64,000 nucleotides of DNA from Pseudonocardiales bacterium (GTDB lineage Bacteria; Actinomycetota; Actinomycetes; Mycobacteriales; Pseudonocardiaceae). Each line of letters opens with the position of its first letter. Within the stretch, counting starts at the first letter, position 1. The notes under the pieces were generated by a model. It saw only the letters and a list, made by a program, of their open reading frames with translations. It did not search any database and was not told the DNA's origin. The position numbers were made by a program, and so were the translations under genes. This document shows positions 1 through 10,196 of the stretch, piece by piece. Where the stretch lies: NCBI GenBank assembly GCA_023252195.1, contig JAHEXI010000002.1, positions 186,001 through 250,000 of the forward strand, written 5' to 3'.

Positions 1-1224
1 ACCAACCTCGACGCGTCGACGTTCCTGGGTCGGATCGCGTTGTGCCGGGTCCGTGCGGGACGGCTGCACAAGGGCCAGACGGTGGCGTGGTGCCGGGAAG
101 ACGGGTCGATCCGACCGGTCAAGATCACCGAACTGCTGCGCACGGTAGGCCTTGAGCGGGTCCCGGCGGCCAGCGCGAAGGCCGGTGACCTGATCGCCAT
201 CGCGGGAATCGCGGAGATCACCATCGGCGACACGCTCGCCGACATCGACGATCCGCGCCCGCTGGCCCGGATCACCGTGGACGAGCCCGTGATCGCGATG
301 ACGATCGGAATCAACACCAGCCCGCTGGCCGGCCGCGGTGGGGGTCGCAAGCTCACGGCTCGCCTGGTCCGCAACCGGCTGGATGCCGAGCTGGTCGGCA
401 ACGTGAGCATCCGGGTGTCGCCCACTGAATCGCCGGACACCTGGGAAGTGCAGGGTCGTGGCGAGCTCGCGCTGGCCATCCTGGTGGAAACCATGCGCCG
501 AGAGGGTTTCGAGCTCACCGTCGGCAAGCCGCAGGTGGTCACCCGCATTGTGGAAGGCACCCTGCACGAACCGTTCGAACACCTCACCGTCGACGTGCCC
601 GAGGAGTACGTCGGTGCCGTGACGCAGCTGCTGGCTGGTCGCAAGGGCCGGACCGAACAACTGGGTGCCACCTCCGGAGACGGCTGGGTGCGGCTGGAGT
701 TCACGGTGCCCTCCCGTGGACTGATCGGTTTTCGCACCGAATTCCTCACCATCACCCGGGGTACCGGTGTGGTCCACCACGTCTTCGACGGCTACCGCCC
801 ATGGGTGGGGGAGCTGCGCACCCGTCGCTCCGGGTCGCTGGTCGCCGACCGCTCCGGCGCGGTCACCGGGTACGCGTTGACGCAGCTGGGTGACCGGGGC
901 GCCTTCTTCGTGGAGCCCGGTGCCGCCGTCTACGCCGGCATGGTGGTCGGCGAGAACCCCCGCGCCGAGGACCTGGATCTCAACATCTGCCGGGAGCGCA
1001 AGCTCACCAACGTGCGTTCCTCCAGCGGAGAGGAACTCGAGCGGCTGGCTCGACCGCGGACGCTCGGGTTGGAGGAGGCGCTGGAGTTCTGCGCCTCCGA
1101 CGAGTGCGTCGAGGTAGCTCCCGACGTGGTGCGGGTGCGCAAGGTGATATTGGACGCTACCCAGCGGGGCCGGCAGCGGGCCCGGGATCGGGTGGCGCGG
1201 GGTTCTTCGACGTCGATCCAATAA
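1..1224 (+). CDS. typA: Translational GTPase TypA/BipA, C-terminal part (5' end outside window)
   Basis: The reading frame is open from base 1, so the gene starts upstream; 407 residues are present of the roughly 620-640 usual for the family. The GTP-binding domain is missing from view. What remains is the beta-barrel domain II, which opens with NLDASTFLGRIALCRV, then the EF-G-like domain III (residues about 95-190), the domain V-like part with EEYVGAVTQLLAGRKG near residue 200, and the TypA-specific C-terminal domain. TypA is a ribosome-associated GTPase of the EF-G/LepA family involved in ribosome assembly and stress adaptation. It is followed after a short gap by an LpqW-like lipoprotein gene, the same pair seen in mycobacteria. 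Identification is secure; only the start is unknown. Confidence 0.95.
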   Translation, partial: TNLDASTFLGRIALCRVRAGRLHKGQTVAWCREDGSIRPVKITELLRTVGLERVPAASAKAGDLIAIAGIAEITIGDTLADIDDPRPLARITVDEPVIAMTIGINTSPLAGRGGGRKLTARLVRNRLDAELVGNVSIRVSPTESPDTWEVQGRGELALAILVETMRREGFELTVGKPQVVTRIVEGTLHEPFEHLTVDVPEEYVGAVTQLLAGRKGRTEQLGATSGDGWVRLEFTVPSRGLIGFRTEFLTITRGTGVVHHVFDGYRPWVGELRTRRSGSLVADRSGAVTGYALTQLGDRGAFFVEPGAAVYAGMVVGENPRAEDLDLNICRERKLTNVRSSSGEELERLARPRTLGLEEALEFCASDECVEVAPDVVRVRKVILDATQRGRQRARDRVARGSSTSIQ

Positions 1225-1317
1225 GATCAGACTCGGGCATTGCGCCTGCCGAGGCGGTCTGGCAACAAAGACCCCGGAGACACCGGGGGAGATCGCTTTG
1301 CGGCAGCATGTCGCCTC

Positions 1318-3102
1318 GTGGGTACGTCCGGCGGTGCACGCAGGGTGGTGACGGCGCTCATGGCCGCGGCTGCTCTCGTTGCGTGTACCCCGCGCTCCGC
1401 CGACCTGGTCACCCCCCGCCGGCCCGCCACGACCTCGTCAGCGGCGTCGCCTGCCGGGCGTGAGGTGGTGTTCGGGATTGACCGGCTGATCGGCGGCTTC
1501 AATCCGCATACGCTGGCTGACCTGACGCCGATCTCCGAGGCGGTTGCCGGCCTGCTGCTGCCGTCGGCGTTTCACCAAACACCGGCTGGGCAATGGGTGC
1601 TCGACCACACGCTGCTCGACTCCGCCGAAGTCACCCGCACCGAACCGTTCACCGTCACCTACCGGATCCGGCGCAATGCGCAATGGTCTGACATCACCCC
1701 CATCGCCGCCGAAGACTTCAGCTACCTCGCTGAGCAGATGCGCAGCCAACCCGGCGTGGTCGACTCGGCCGGCTACCAGCTGATCGATCAGGTGGTATCG
1801 CGGGACGGCGGCGAGACCGTCGAGGTGGTCTTCAGCCGGCCCTACGCCGGCTGGCGCACCCTGTTCCACAACCTGCTACCAGCGCATCTGCTCAAGGATG
1901 CGCCCGGAGGCTGGAGCAAGGCGCTTGACGCCGGGGTGCCGGTTTCCGGCGGTCCGTTCGCGATGACCTCAGTGGACCGGTCTCGTGGCGAGATGGTGCT
2001 GGAGCGCAACGACCGGTACTGGGCCACCCCGGCTCAGGTCGACCGGATACGGTTTCGCCAGGGCAGTCAAGCGGCACTGGTGGACGCGCTCCACACCGGT
2101 GGCGCGCAGGCTGCGTTGTTCAGCCGTCCCGATGCGATCACCGAGGCGTTGCTGCGCACCGCCGGCTTGGGGTTGACCGCGGTTGTCGTACCGCAGCCCA
2201 CGCTGGTGTCGGTGCTGCTACGACCGGCCAGCCCGGTGTTGAGCGACCAGCGGGTGCGCACCGCGGTGGCCGCGGCGCTGGACCGTCCCGCACTGATCGC
2301 TACGGGAGTTGCCAGCGGTCCGTCAGCGACGCTGCGAGCCGATTCCGAGGTGCTTGCCCCGTCTACGCCCGCGTACCACGCCACCGCACCGGCCACCGGC
2401 GTCCCGATGCGGCCGGATCCGGCCACCACGCGCCGGTTGCTCACCGACGCCGGGTATACCCGCGGTCAGACGGTGTGGGAACGCGCCGGGCAGCCACTGC
2501 GGCTGGTGGTGGCGGCGCCGGCGAACCGGGAGCCATACGGGACGATCGCCGCCCGGGTGGTCGATCAGCTTCAGACCGCCGGGATCGACGCGGAGCTGCG
2601 TGAGGTCGACGCCGACGAGCTGTTCACTACCTTGCTCGGCCCGAGCGCGAGTCCTGCTCGTGGCGGTGCTGCTGAGGTGACCGCTCCGGCGGGCGCCGGC
2701 TCAGCGAGGTCCACTCCGGCGGCTGCCACCAACGAGATCACGCCGGGCGTGGACATCGTGGTGGCACCCCAGCCCGCAGCCGGCCACCCTGCCAGCGAAC
2801 TGGCGTCCTGGTACGGGTGCCCGCTGGTGGTACCAGCGAAGCTGGCGCCGGCGCCACCTAACCCGGCGAACCTGTGCGACCTGACCCTGCAGCCGGTGAT
2901 CGAGCGGGCGCTGACCCAGAACGATCCGGCGGGCCCGATACCCTCTACCGTCGAGGCGGCGCTGTGGGATCTGGTCGTGACGATCCCGCTCTACCAACCG
3001 GCCTCGCTGCTCATCACCAGCAGTCAGCTGCTCAACGTCGCCCCGGGTACGCCGCGGGAAGGCCCGCTCGAGGGCGCTGCCCGCTGGGAGCTCCGCCGGT
3101 GA
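1318..3102 (+). CDS. lpqW: LpqW-like lipoprotein, solute-binding protein family 5
   Basis: Encodes about 594 residues from the GTG at 1318. This start puts MGTSGGARR, a hydrophobic stretch and the lipobox LVAC at the N-terminus; an in-frame TTG at 1240 would lengthen the signal region unusually. The body is a peptide-binding (DppA/OppA-like) fold with the hallmark GIDRLIGGFNPHTLADLTP and PFTVTYRIRRNAQWSD segments. In mycobacteria LpqW lies directly after typA and is known to influence lipomannan and lipoarabinomannan synthesis, not peptide import. The same position and the absence of permease or ATPase genes argue for that role here. A Pro/Ala/Thr-rich insert lies near residues 445-475. Function is inferred from family and context. 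Confidence 0.82.
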   Translation: MGTSGGARRVVTALMAAAALVACTPRSADLVTPRRPATTSSAASPAGREVVFGIDRLIGGFNPHTLADLTPISEAVAGLLLPSAFHQTPAGQWVLDHTLLDSAEVTRTEPFTVTYRIRRNAQWSDITPIAAEDFSYLAEQMRSQPGVVDSAGYQLIDQVVSRDGGETVEVVFSRPYAGWRTLFHNLLPAHLLKDAPGGWSKALDAGVPVSGGPFAMTSVDRSRGEMVLERNDRYWATPAQVDRIRFRQGSQAALVDALHTGGAQAALFSRPDAITEALLRTAGLGLTAVVVPQPTLVSVLLRPASPVLSDQRVRTAVAAALDRPALIATGVASGPSATLRADSEVLAPSTPAYHATAPATGVPMRPDPATTRRLLTDAGYTRGQTVWERAGQPLRLVVAAPANREPYGTIAARVVDQLQTAGIDAELREVDADELFTTLLGPSASPARGGAAEVTAPAGAGSARSTPAAATNEITPGVDIVVAPQPAAGHPASELASWYGCPLVVPAKLAPAPPNPANLCDLTLQPVIERALTQNDPAGPIPSTVEAALWDLVVTIPLYQPASLLITSSQLLNVAPGTPREGPLEGAARWELRR

Positions 3103-3118
3103 CACCAGGAGGTCTCCA

Positions 3119-4888
3119 TTGACCGGAAAGTCGCGACTGCTGATCAGCCTGCCAGCGGGGATCGCCTGCCTTGTGCTCGCGGTCACCGGTTGCGTGGCGG
3201 CCAGCGGAACCGACCGTCCCGACGGCGTCAGTGCGCTGGCCAACGCCCGGGCGCGGGGGGACAACGGGGATGGATCTTATCGTGCGCCGAAGGTACCGCC
3301 AGGGCCAGCGGTATTCGTCGCGCACGGTGCGCCGTTTTCTGCGTATAACAACACGACGGTGCAATCGGACAACAACCCGGACAATGACGTCGTACTCAGC
3401 CAGGTCCTGGTAGACCCGTTCATCATCGACGGAAACGGTAGATTCCTGGTCAACTCCGATGTGCTGGTGTCAGCCGAGCTGACGGCGAAGGACCCTCAGG
3501 TCGTCACATACAAGATCAAACCGAATATCAGATGGTCCGATGGCCAGCCGTGGGACTGTCGAGATTTTTATCTGGCTTGGCTGGCAGGCAGCGGCACAAC
3601 GCCTTACTTCGCGCCGGCGTCCACGCGTGGATTGGACCGTGTCAACGCGGAGTGCCGGGACAATAACACGTTTGTCGAGACCTACCGATCACCGTACGCC
3701 GACTGGCGTCGGAACTACCTTCACCACGCCATCCTCCCGGCCCACATCCTTGAGCGGGAGACCGGGATAGCCGATATCACCGCACTGAACTCCACGTCGT
3801 CACCAGCCGTCTTGAAGAAGGCCGGAGATTTCTGGAACAGCAGATGGGCTGGTTTCGACGCCAAGACGATGCCTGCATCGGGTCCTTATCAGTTCGACGG
3901 CTCGACGACGAGTACGCAGACCGTGCTGGTCCGCAACCAGGCCTGGGCCGGCCGGCCGGCAGGTCCGGCGATGATCGTGCTCAGCTCCGTCGCGAACGGC
4001 GCCGCTGCGGTGCAGGGCCTGGCGAACCACCAGTTCACCGTCGTGCAACCACCGGCCGACCCGCTGCTGGCGGATCGGCTGCGGGCGCTGTCGGGCCAAG
4101 GTGTGATATTCCAGGCGCGCGGTGGTCCTACGATAGAGCATCTGGACCTCAATCTACTCAGCCCGCTGTTTCGGGATCCGGCCGTCCGCAGCGCTTTCGC
4201 GCAGTGTATCGATCGCAATAAACTGGTCGACGAACTGGCCCGGGGGATACGCCCGGAAACCCAGCCGCTAGGGAGCCTCGCGTTTCTCCCAGACGATGCG
4301 AAATACGAGGATCTCTACTCTGAAAAGATGGTTGCCGACGCTCAGAAAGCGCAGGTAACGCTGGAGCGGGCGGGCTGGATACTAGGTCCCGATGGCGTCT
4401 ACTCCAAGGCTGGCCAGCGGCTTTCCTTCGCCATCAGTCACGACGGTTCCCCGGCCCACTCACAAGAGGTGGAGCTGATCCGGACGCAATGTCGGCAGGC
4501 CGGCATGGAGATCGCTGACGGCGCCGCTCCGGGCGGCGGGGGAGACGCTGTGGCACACGGCCGGTTCGATGTGGCCCTGACGACGAGCTCGCGTACGTCC
4601 CAAGTGTGGTCGCTGGCCGATCGCTATGCTACTAATGGTGCATTGAACTACCAGCACTACAGCAACCCTGAGGTCGACGCTGCGCTGGATATAGCGGAGA
4701 CAGAATATGCCGAGCCCACCCAGATGGATGCCTTGGCGAAAGCCGATCGGCTGCTCGCCGACGACCTGGTGTCGCTTCCATTATTCCAGCTTCCGATCAT
4801 GTGGGCCTACACAAACAACATCGACAGCGTCTACCGCCACGCCTACGATGGCGTTACCTGGAACGCCAACGAATGGACCGTCCGGTAG
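3119..4888 (+). CDS. Second solute-binding lipoprotein, SBP family 5
   Basis: A 589-residue lipoprotein starting at TTG 3119, chosen because a perfect AGGAGG lies at 3107-3112 with a 6-base gap. The signal peptide ends in the lipobox VTGC at about residue 25. The body has family-5 peptide-binding features, including the segment KIKPNIRWSDGQPWDC and a C-terminal domain ending in a Trp-rich strand. It follows the lpqW-like gene after 16 bases and is probably co-transcribed. It uses noticeably more A/T-ending codons and more TAT, ATA and AAT than its neighbours, which hints at a separate origin. No membrane or ATPase components are nearby, so it may bind a ligand for a transporter encoded elsewhere or act as a sensor or regulator. 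Substrate unknown. Confidence 0.85.
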   Translation: MTGKSRLLISLPAGIACLVLAVTGCVAASGTDRPDGVSALANARARGDNGDGSYRAPKVPPGPAVFVAHGAPFSAYNNTTVQSDNNPDNDVVLSQVLVDPFIIDGNGRFLVNSDVLVSAELTAKDPQVVTYKIKPNIRWSDGQPWDCRDFYLAWLAGSGTTPYFAPASTRGLDRVNAECRDNNTFVETYRSPYADWRRNYLHHAILPAHILERETGIADITALNSTSSPAVLKKAGDFWNSRWAGFDAKTMPASGPYQFDGSTTSTQTVLVRNQAWAGRPAGPAMIVLSSVANGAAAVQGLANHQFTVVQPPADPLLADRLRALSGQGVIFQARGGPTIEHLDLNLLSPLFRDPAVRSAFAQCIDRNKLVDELARGIRPETQPLGSLAFLPDDAKYEDLYSEKMVADAQKAQVTLERAGWILGPDGVYSKAGQRLSFAISHDGSPAHSQEVELIRTQCRQAGMEIADGAAPGGGGDAVAHGRFDVALTTSSRTSQVWSLADRYATNGALNYQHYSNPEVDAALDIAETEYAEPTQMDALAKADRLLADDLVSLPLFQLPIMWAYTNNIDSVYRHAYDGVTWNANEWTVR

Positions 4889-4900
4889 CTGCTCAGTTGT

Positions 4901-5554
4901 TCAATTACGCAGTACCACTGCGACGATTCCAGCCAGGTGCTCCAGGCGGGCGACTTCGGCAGCGCGGAACATCGGTCCACCCGGACGACCGATCAGCAGA
5001 GCCTGGTCGGCCCTGCCCAGCGGAGTCGCTGCCAACTCGGTGCCCAGTTCCCGCCAGGGCCTCGGCACCCACGGGTCTTCCGGATCCAGGATCGTCGCGC
5101 GGCGCAACGGCCACCACGGCAGCTCTCCAGCAACGGTCTCCGGCGCGGCAAAGGAGGCAGCGACCCGGTGTGACTGTCCGTGTATGACGCTGAGCACCAT
5201 GGCCCAACCCGATCGGACGATCTTAGGCACGCCATCGGTGAAGATCTGCAAGCCGTGCGCGGGGTCGGCGGCGACCTGCTCCACCAATTCCAGCTCGCGG
5301 TGGGTGTCCAGGACACCCGCCCACGGGCGGACGGCGTCGACCTCGACCCCCTCGACCGACTCCGCCGCGGTGATCAACACGTCGGGTAACCGGCCGGAGG
5401 GAAGCTCCACGACCAGGTCATCGATGGCGATACCGGATCGGCGCTCGACGACGTCGAGGCTGAGGATGTCAACGCCGACCTCGCCCAGCGCGGTGGCCAC
5501 CGCGCCGAGCGCCCCGGGCCGGTCCGGCAGCTGGACCCGGATCAGAAAGGACAT
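4901..5554 (-). CDS. ACT domain-containing amino-acid-binding protein
   Basis: 217 residues from the ATG at 5554; an upstream in-frame extension to 5722 lacks conserved sequence and is not included. Residues 1-65 form an ACT domain (SFLIRVQLPDRPGALGAVA), the small fold that binds amino acids in regulatory proteins. The rest is a less characterised domain. The gene is divergent from gatC, the arrangement of Rv3013 and gatC in mycobacteria. No enzymatic motif is visible, so an amino-acid-sensing role is plausible but unproved. It is convergent with the preceding lipoprotein gene with only 12 bases between the stops. Confidence 0.8.
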   Translation of the reverse strand: MSFLIRVQLPDRPGALGAVATALGEVGVDILSLDVVERRSGIAIDDLVVELPSGRLPDVLITAAESVEGVEVDAVRPWAGVLDTHRELELVEQVAADPAHGLQIFTDGVPKIVRSGWAMVLSVIHGQSHRVAASFAAPETVAGELPWWPLRRATILDPEDPWVPRPWRELGTELAATPLGRADQALLIGRPGGPMFRAAEVARLEHLAGIVAVVLRN

Positions 5555-5781
5555 CCGCCGCCGCGCCAGTTCATTCGGGCCTCTATCATCCGGCGTTCCT
5601 CCATCACGTCCCATCAAGTCACGCCAAGCGCGACAGCCCGTGCGCTCGCCGGTCGCCGAGTGTGACAGAGCGAGCCGCAAGTTACGCCCCCCAGCCCGCA
5701 GCCGGGTCACTCGGCCCTGCAAAGCCCGAGGCTAGACTCGTCGGGTCAGTCAGCAACCCAGCACCACTTCAGGAGTGTTCC

Positions 5782-6078
5782 GTGCCCACCATCTCCCGTG
5801 CCGAGGTCGCGCACCTCGCTCGGCTCGCCCGGCTGGCCGTCACCGAGGAGGAGTTGGACCTGTTCGCCAGCCAGCTCGAGGTGATCCTGACGTCGGTGGC
5901 CCGGGTCGGTGAGGTGGCGGCCGCGGACATCCCACCCACCTCGCACGCCGTCGGGTTGACCGATGTGTTCCGCGCGGACGTCACGCGTCCGGGGCTGACC
6001 CAGCAGCAGGCGCTCTCGGGCGCCTACGCCACTGAGGACGGCCGGTTCCGGGTGCCTCGCATCCTGGACGAATCATGA
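5782..6078 (+). CDS. gatC: Aspartyl/glutamyl-tRNA amidotransferase subunit C
   Basis: 98 residues from GTG 5782, with AGGAG at 5771-5775 six bases upstream; the typical N-terminus [19 protein letters not shown] follows immediately. GatC is the small belt subunit that wraps around GatA and GatB in the amidotransferase that converts Glu-tRNA(Gln) to Gln-tRNA(Gln), and Asp-tRNA(Asn) in some organisms. Its stop overlaps the start of gatA (ATGA at 6075-6078), so translation is coupled. The neighbouring tRNA-Gln and tRNA-Glu genes at about 22.7 kb are substrates of this pathway. Identification is firm from size, motif and operon. Confidence 0.95.
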   Translation: MPTISRAEVAHLARLARLAVTEEELDLFASQLEVILTSVARVGEVAAADIPPTSHAVGLTDVFRADVTRPGLTQQQALSGAYATEDGRFRVPRILDES

Positions 6079-7595
6079 CCCGCTTGACTCGGTGGTCCGC
6101 TGCAGAGCTCGCTGCCCGGATCCACGCCCAGGACATCACCGCGGTCGAGGTGACCAGAGCGCACCTGGACCGGATCACTGCCGTGGACCCCGCCCTGCAT
6201 GCGTTCCTGCATCTCGACGCGCCGGCCGCGCTCGCCGCCGCAGCCGCGGTGGACGATGGGCTGCGGCGCGGGGACCCGCCGGCGTCACCGCTGGCGGGCG
6301 TGCCGCTGGCCATCAAGGACGTGTTCACCACCATTGACATGCCGACTACCTGCGGCTCGCGGACGCTTCAGGGCTGGCGCCCGCCGTACGACGCCACGGT
6401 CACCCGCAAGCTCCGCGCGGCAGGCGTGGTGATCGTGGGTAAGACCAACATGGACGAGTTCGCGATGGGTTCGTCCACGGAGAACTCCGCCTACGGGCCC
6501 ACCCGCAACCCCTGGGACCTCGACCGCGTCCCAGGCGGGTCCGGTGGTGGTTCGGCGGCGGCGGTGGCCGCCTTCGAGGTGCCGTTGGCGGTCGGTACCG
6601 ACACCGGCGGCTCGATCCGCCAGCCCAGCGCGGTGACCGGAACGGTTGGGGTCAAACCCACCTACGGTGGCGTGTCACGGTATGGCCTGGTGGCGTTCTC
6701 CTCCAGCCTGGACCAGGGCGGCCCGGTGGCCCGCACGGTGCTCGACGCCGCGCTGCTGCACGAGGTGATCGGCGGGTACGATCCGCTGGACTCCACCTCG
6801 ATCGACGCACCGGTCCCGCCGGTGGTGCAGGCGGCCCGCGCGGGTGCCGCCGGCGACCTGACCGGAATCCGGGTTGGAGTGGTCAGCCAGTTCGGCGGAG
6901 ACGGTTACCAGCCTGGGGTGCTGAACGCTTTCGAGGTGGCGGTGAGCCGGCTGCGCGAGCTGGGCGCTCAGGTTGTCGAGGTGTCCTGCCCGTCGTTCGA
7001 CCATGCGCTGCCTGCCTATTACCTGATCGCGCCCAGCGAGTGCTCCTCGAACCTGGCCCGCTTCGACGGCATGCGCTACGGCCTGCGAGTCGGCGACGAC
7101 GGCAACCGCAGCGCCGAGGAGGTGATGGCGCTGACCCGGGAAGCCGGTTTCGGGCCGGAGGTCAAGCGTCGCATCATGCTCGGCACCTACGCCCTGTCGG
7201 CGGGGTACTACGACGCCTACTACGGTCAGGCGCAGAAGGTCCGCACCCTGATCATCCGGGACTTCGCCGCAGCCTTCGAGCGGGTCGACGTGCTGGTCTC
7301 GCCGACCACCCCGACCACCGCGTTCCGGATCGGTGAGCGGGTGGACGATCCGTTGGCGATGTACCTGTCGGACCTGTGCACGATCCCGGCGAACCTCGCG
7401 GGCAACGCCGCGCTGTCCGTTCCGGCCGGGCTGTCCGATGACGACGGCTTACCGGTGGGTCTGCAGGTGATGGCGCCCGCGTTGGCCGACGATCGGGCCT
7501 ACCGGGTGGCCGCGGCCTACGAGGTGGCCCGCGATGGCGCCGAGGGCGGCCCGCTGGCGCAGCGGGTGCCTGATCTGGAGGTGGTCGGGCGATGA
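6075..7595 (+). CDS. gatA: Aspartyl/glutamyl-tRNA amidotransferase subunit A
   Basis: 506 residues. GatA is the amidase subunit that releases ammonia from glutamine for the GatB kinase/transamidase site. The amidase-signature catalytic triad is intact: Lys81 in IKDVF, the cis-Ser156 in the Gly/Ser-rich loop [14 protein letters not shown], and the nucleophile Ser180 in [10 protein letters not shown]. The downstream signature [17 protein letters not shown] is also present. Both ends overlap neighbours by ATGA (6075-6078 with gatC and 7592-7595 with gatB), which marks a tight operon. Nothing unusual in length or motifs. Confidence 0.97.
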   Translation: MTRLTRWSAAELAARIHAQDITAVEVTRAHLDRITAVDPALHAFLHLDAPAALAAAAAVDDGLRRGDPPASPLAGVPLAIKDVFTTIDMPTTCGSRTLQGWRPPYDATVTRKLRAAGVVIVGKTNMDEFAMGSSTENSAYGPTRNPWDLDRVPGGSGGGSAAAVAAFEVPLAVGTDTGGSIRQPSAVTGTVGVKPTYGGVSRYGLVAFSSSLDQGGPVARTVLDAALLHEVIGGYDPLDSTSIDAPVPPVVQAARAGAAGDLTGIRVGVVSQFGGDGYQPGVLNAFEVAVSRLRELGAQVVEVSCPSFDHALPAYYLIAPSECSSNLARFDGMRYGLRVGDDGNRSAEEVMALTREAGFGPEVKRRIMLGTYALSAGYYDAYYGQAQKVRTLIIRDFAAAFERVDVLVSPTTPTTAFRIGERVDDPLAMYLSDLCTIPANLAGNAALSVPAGLSDDDGLPVGLQVMAPALADDRAYRVAAAYEVARDGAEGGPLAQRVPDLEVVGR

Positions 7596-9091
7596 CCGCT
7601 GCGCTGATGGATTACGACGAGGTGCTGGAGCGTTTCGACCCGGTCCTCGGGCTGGAGGTGCACGTCGAGCTGTCCACTGCGACGAAGATGTTCTGCGGTT
7701 GCGCCAACGTCTTCGGAACGCCGCCCAACACCCAGGTCTGCCCGACCTGCTTGGGCCTGCCGGGAGCGCTGCCGGTGCTCAACGGCGTCGCGGTGGAGTC
7801 AGCCATGCGGATCGGGCTGGCGTTGAACTGCTCGATCGCTCCATGGTGCCGGTTCGCCCGGAAGAACTACTTCTACCCGGACATGCCGAAGAACTTCCAG
7901 ACCTCCCAGTACGACGAGCCGATCGCGGTGAACGGCTCACTGGCGGTGGAGCTGTCCGATGGCTCGGTGTTCACCGTCGCCATCGAGCGCGCCCACATGG
8001 AGGAGGACACCGGCAAGTCGCTACACGTCGGTGGTGCCGACGGCCGTATTCACGGCGCGAGCCACTCCCTGCTGGACTACAACCGCGCCGGCGTCCCGCT
8101 GATCGAGGTCGTCACCAAGCCGATCGAGGGCGCCGGGGCTCGGGCGCCCGAAATCGCCCGGGCTTACGTCACCGCGCTGCGTGACCTGCTTCGGGCGCTG
8201 GGCGTGTCCGACGTGCGGATGGACCAAGGGTCGATGCGCTGCGACGCCAACGTCTCGCTGATGCCTCGTGGTTCGTCGACGTTCGGCACCCGAACCGAGA
8301 CCAAGAACGTCAACTCGCTGCGGTCGGTGGAGCGCGCGGTTCGCTACGAGATGTGCCGGCAAGGTGCGGTGCTGGCCTCCGGTGGCCGGATCGTGCAGGA
8401 GACTCGGCACTTCGACGAGGCGGGTGGCACCACGTCGGCCGGCCGGCGCAAGGAGACCTCGGAGGACTACCGGTATTTCCCGGAGCCCGATCTGGTGCCG
8501 ATCGCCCCCAGCGACGCCTGGGTGCAGCGGTTGCGAGCCACCCTTCCCGAGCTGCCCTGGCAGCGTCGGGCTCGGGCTAAGACGGAGTGGGGCCTGTCCG
8601 ACCTCGAGCTGCGTGACCTGGTCAACGCCGGCGCACTGGATCTCATTGCGGCCACCGTCGACGCGGGGGCGCCAGCCGCCGAGGCTCGGTCGTGGTGGGT
8701 GTCTTATCTGTCCCAACAGACCAACTCCCGCGGTGTGGAGCTCGCCGACCTGCCCATTACCCCGGCACAGGTGGCCCGGGTCATCGCGCTGGTCGCCGAG
8801 GGTGCGCTGACCAACAACCTGGCCCGCCAAGTCGTCGACGGGGTGCTGGCGAAAGAGGGCGAGCCCGACGAGGTCGTCGCTGCGCATGGCCTGGCCGTAG
8901 TGTCCGACGACGCCGCGCTGACCGCCGCTGTCGAGCAGGCGTTGGCCGCCGCGCCCGACATCGCGGACAAGATCCGCGGCGGCAAGCTGGCCGCCGCGGG
9001 CGCGATAGTGGGCGCCGTGATGAAGGCCACCGGTGGCCAAGCCAACGCCCAGCGCGTGCGCGAGTTGGTGCTCGCACTCGTGAGTGCGTAA
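7592..9091 (+). CDS. gatB: Aspartyl/glutamyl-tRNA amidotransferase subunit B
   Basis: 499 residues. GatB binds the misacylated tRNA, phosphorylates the tRNA-bound carboxylate with ATP and transfers ammonia to it. The conserved N-terminal sequence [18 protein letters not shown] contains zinc-site-type cysteines, which continue in [10 protein letters not shown]. Further landmarks are [16 protein letters not shown] and the conserved HMEEDTGKS. The C-terminal YqeY-like tail domain runs from about residue 350. The final codons (ALVSA, stop) lie inside a 46-bp palindromic element at 9077-9122. The stop is a TAA inside that element, so the last residues of GatB may be supplied by the repeat. Confidence 0.97.
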   Translation: MTAALMDYDEVLERFDPVLGLEVHVELSTATKMFCGCANVFGTPPNTQVCPTCLGLPGALPVLNGVAVESAMRIGLALNCSIAPWCRFARKNYFYPDMPKNFQTSQYDEPIAVNGSLAVELSDGSVFTVAIERAHMEEDTGKSLHVGGADGRIHGASHSLLDYNRAGVPLIEVVTKPIEGAGARAPEIARAYVTALRDLLRALGVSDVRMDQGSMRCDANVSLMPRGSSTFGTRTETKNVNSLRSVERAVRYEMCRQGAVLASGGRIVQETRHFDEAGGTTSAGRRKETSEDYRYFPEPDLVPIAPSDAWVQRLRATLPELPWQRRARAKTEWGLSDLELRDLVNAGALDLIAATVDAGAPAAEARSWWVSYLSQQTNSRGVELADLPITPAQVARVIALVAEGALTNNLARQVVDGVLAKEGEPDEVVAAHGLAVVSDDAALTAAVEQALAAAPDIADKIRGGKLAAAGAIVGAVMKATGGQANAQRVRELVLALVSA

Positions 9092-9122
9092 CAGTGTTCC
9101 AGCACTGAATGCCACTCACGAG
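9077..9122. repeat. 46-bp double palindrome, copy A1
   Basis: The outer arms CTCGTGAGTG (9077-9086) and CACTCACGAG (9113-9122) are a perfect 10-bp inverted repeat. The interior contains a second short palindrome, CAGTG...CACTG. It is the same design and exact length as the elements at 10190, 32306 and 47566. This copy overlaps the last codons and TAA stop of gatB. Confidence 0.9.
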
Positions 9123-9191
9123 TTATCCACAACCTCCACGCTGTCCACAGCGCAGACGTGAGGTAGGGGACGCAGCGGTGTCGCGGCGGCA

Positions 9192-10196
9192 GTGTGTCCC
9201 GACATGCCAAGGCGTCCCACTGATCGTCCGCGACTCGTTCCGCGCCAGGTGCGCGAACTGCCGGCCTGGGAGCATCTTGTACTGGAACAACACGGCGCGA
9301 TCGAGACCCAACAGCTCGCGGCGCTTGGGGTCACTGCTGATGCGATTACGGCCAACGTCGACGGCGGGCGATGGCGAGCCCTGCTACCGCGGGTCTACAC
9401 GACGACTACCGGCCTTCCTCCAAGACCCACAAGGCTGCATGCAGCGTTGCTCTACGCCGGCCCGTCGGCCATCCTGAGCCACCGCACCGCTGCTGAGGAG
9501 TGGGACATGCTCCCAGCAGGAGACGGTCCGGTGCACGTGACAGTGCCCTACGGGTGTTCGGCGGTATCCCAACCGCCCGAGGTGGTGGTGCACCGGTCTA
9601 GGGCATTCGCGTATATCTCGGTGGCCAGCGTTCCACCCCGAACCAGCCGAGCCGATACCGCGCTCGATCTCGCCGTTGCCGAGCCGAACGCTCGCGAGGC
9701 GATGCGTCGGCTGGTGGGTGTCACTACCACGTGTGGCATTTCCCTAGTTGAGCTCGAACGGCAGTTGGCCGAACGGCCCCCGTATCGCTACCGCCGAGCG
9801 CTCGCGTCGGCACTGGATCGGATGGCTGGCGGTGTGGCATCGGTGCTTGAGGATCTGTACGCGCTCGATGTTGAGGTGGCACACGCGATTCCCGCTGCGG
9901 TGCGGCAGGTGCCTTTCGTGGTGGACGGGTACACCCTGTGGGAAGACGCGGTGTACGACCACGTCGGCGTGCCGCTGACGGTGCGGCTGGACGGGCGGGC
10001 TTACCATTCGCATCCCATGGTGGCCTTTCGTGACCGCCGGCGCGATAACGCAGCCGAATTAGCCGGGCGGTCACGGCTGGTGTTCGGCTGGCGGGACATC
10101 AAACAAGATGCCTGCGGTGCCGCACGGGAGGTGCTGACCGTGCTGAGGCGGCATCGGTGGCACGGGCCTACGCGCCCGTGTCACCGATGCTCGTGA
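9192..10196 (+). CDS. AbiEi-type antitoxin domain protein with DUF559-like C-terminus
   Basis: 334 residues from GTG 9192; ATG 9204 (start of MPRRPTDRP) is an equally possible start, and neither has a strong ribosome site. Residues about 20-75 look like the winged-helix AbiEi_4 domain (EHLVLEQHGAIETQQLAALG), the antitoxin domain of type IV toxin-antitoxin systems. The C-terminal 90 residues resemble the restriction-endonuclease-like DUF559 fold (DHVGVPLTVRLDGRAYHSH, then RDRRRDNAAELAGRSRLVFGW). No AbiEii nucleotidyltransferase toxin gene is adjacent, so this is a solitary gene of a type common in actinobacteria. It sits exactly between two copies of the 46-bp palindrome, and its TGA stop is part of the second copy. 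Biological role unknown. Confidence 0.75.
   Translation: MCPDMPRRPTDRPRLVPRQVRELPAWEHLVLEQHGAIETQQLAALGVTADAITANVDGGRWRALLPRVYTTTTGLPPRPTRLHAALLYAGPSAILSHRTAAEEWDMLPAGDGPVHVTVPYGCSAVSQPPEVVVHRSRAFAYISVASVPPRTSRADTALDLAVAEPNAREAMRRLVGVTTTCGISLVELERQLAERPPYRYRRALASALDRMAGGVASVLEDLYALDVEVAHAIPAAVRQVPFVVDGYTLWEDAVYDHVGVPLTVRLDGRAYHSHPMVAFRDRRRDNAAELAGRSRLVFGWRDIKQDACGAAREVLTVLRRHRWHGPTRPCHRCS

Noticed and set aside
1240-1317. Upstream TTG start for the LpqW-like gene
   Set aside because: It would place 26 extra residues before the signal peptide; the GTG at 1318 gives a normal lipoprotein signal.
8021-9115. 364-codon minus-strand ORF opposite gatB
   Set aside because: It lies entirely over a well-defined enzyme gene and has no conserved motifs or start signals.
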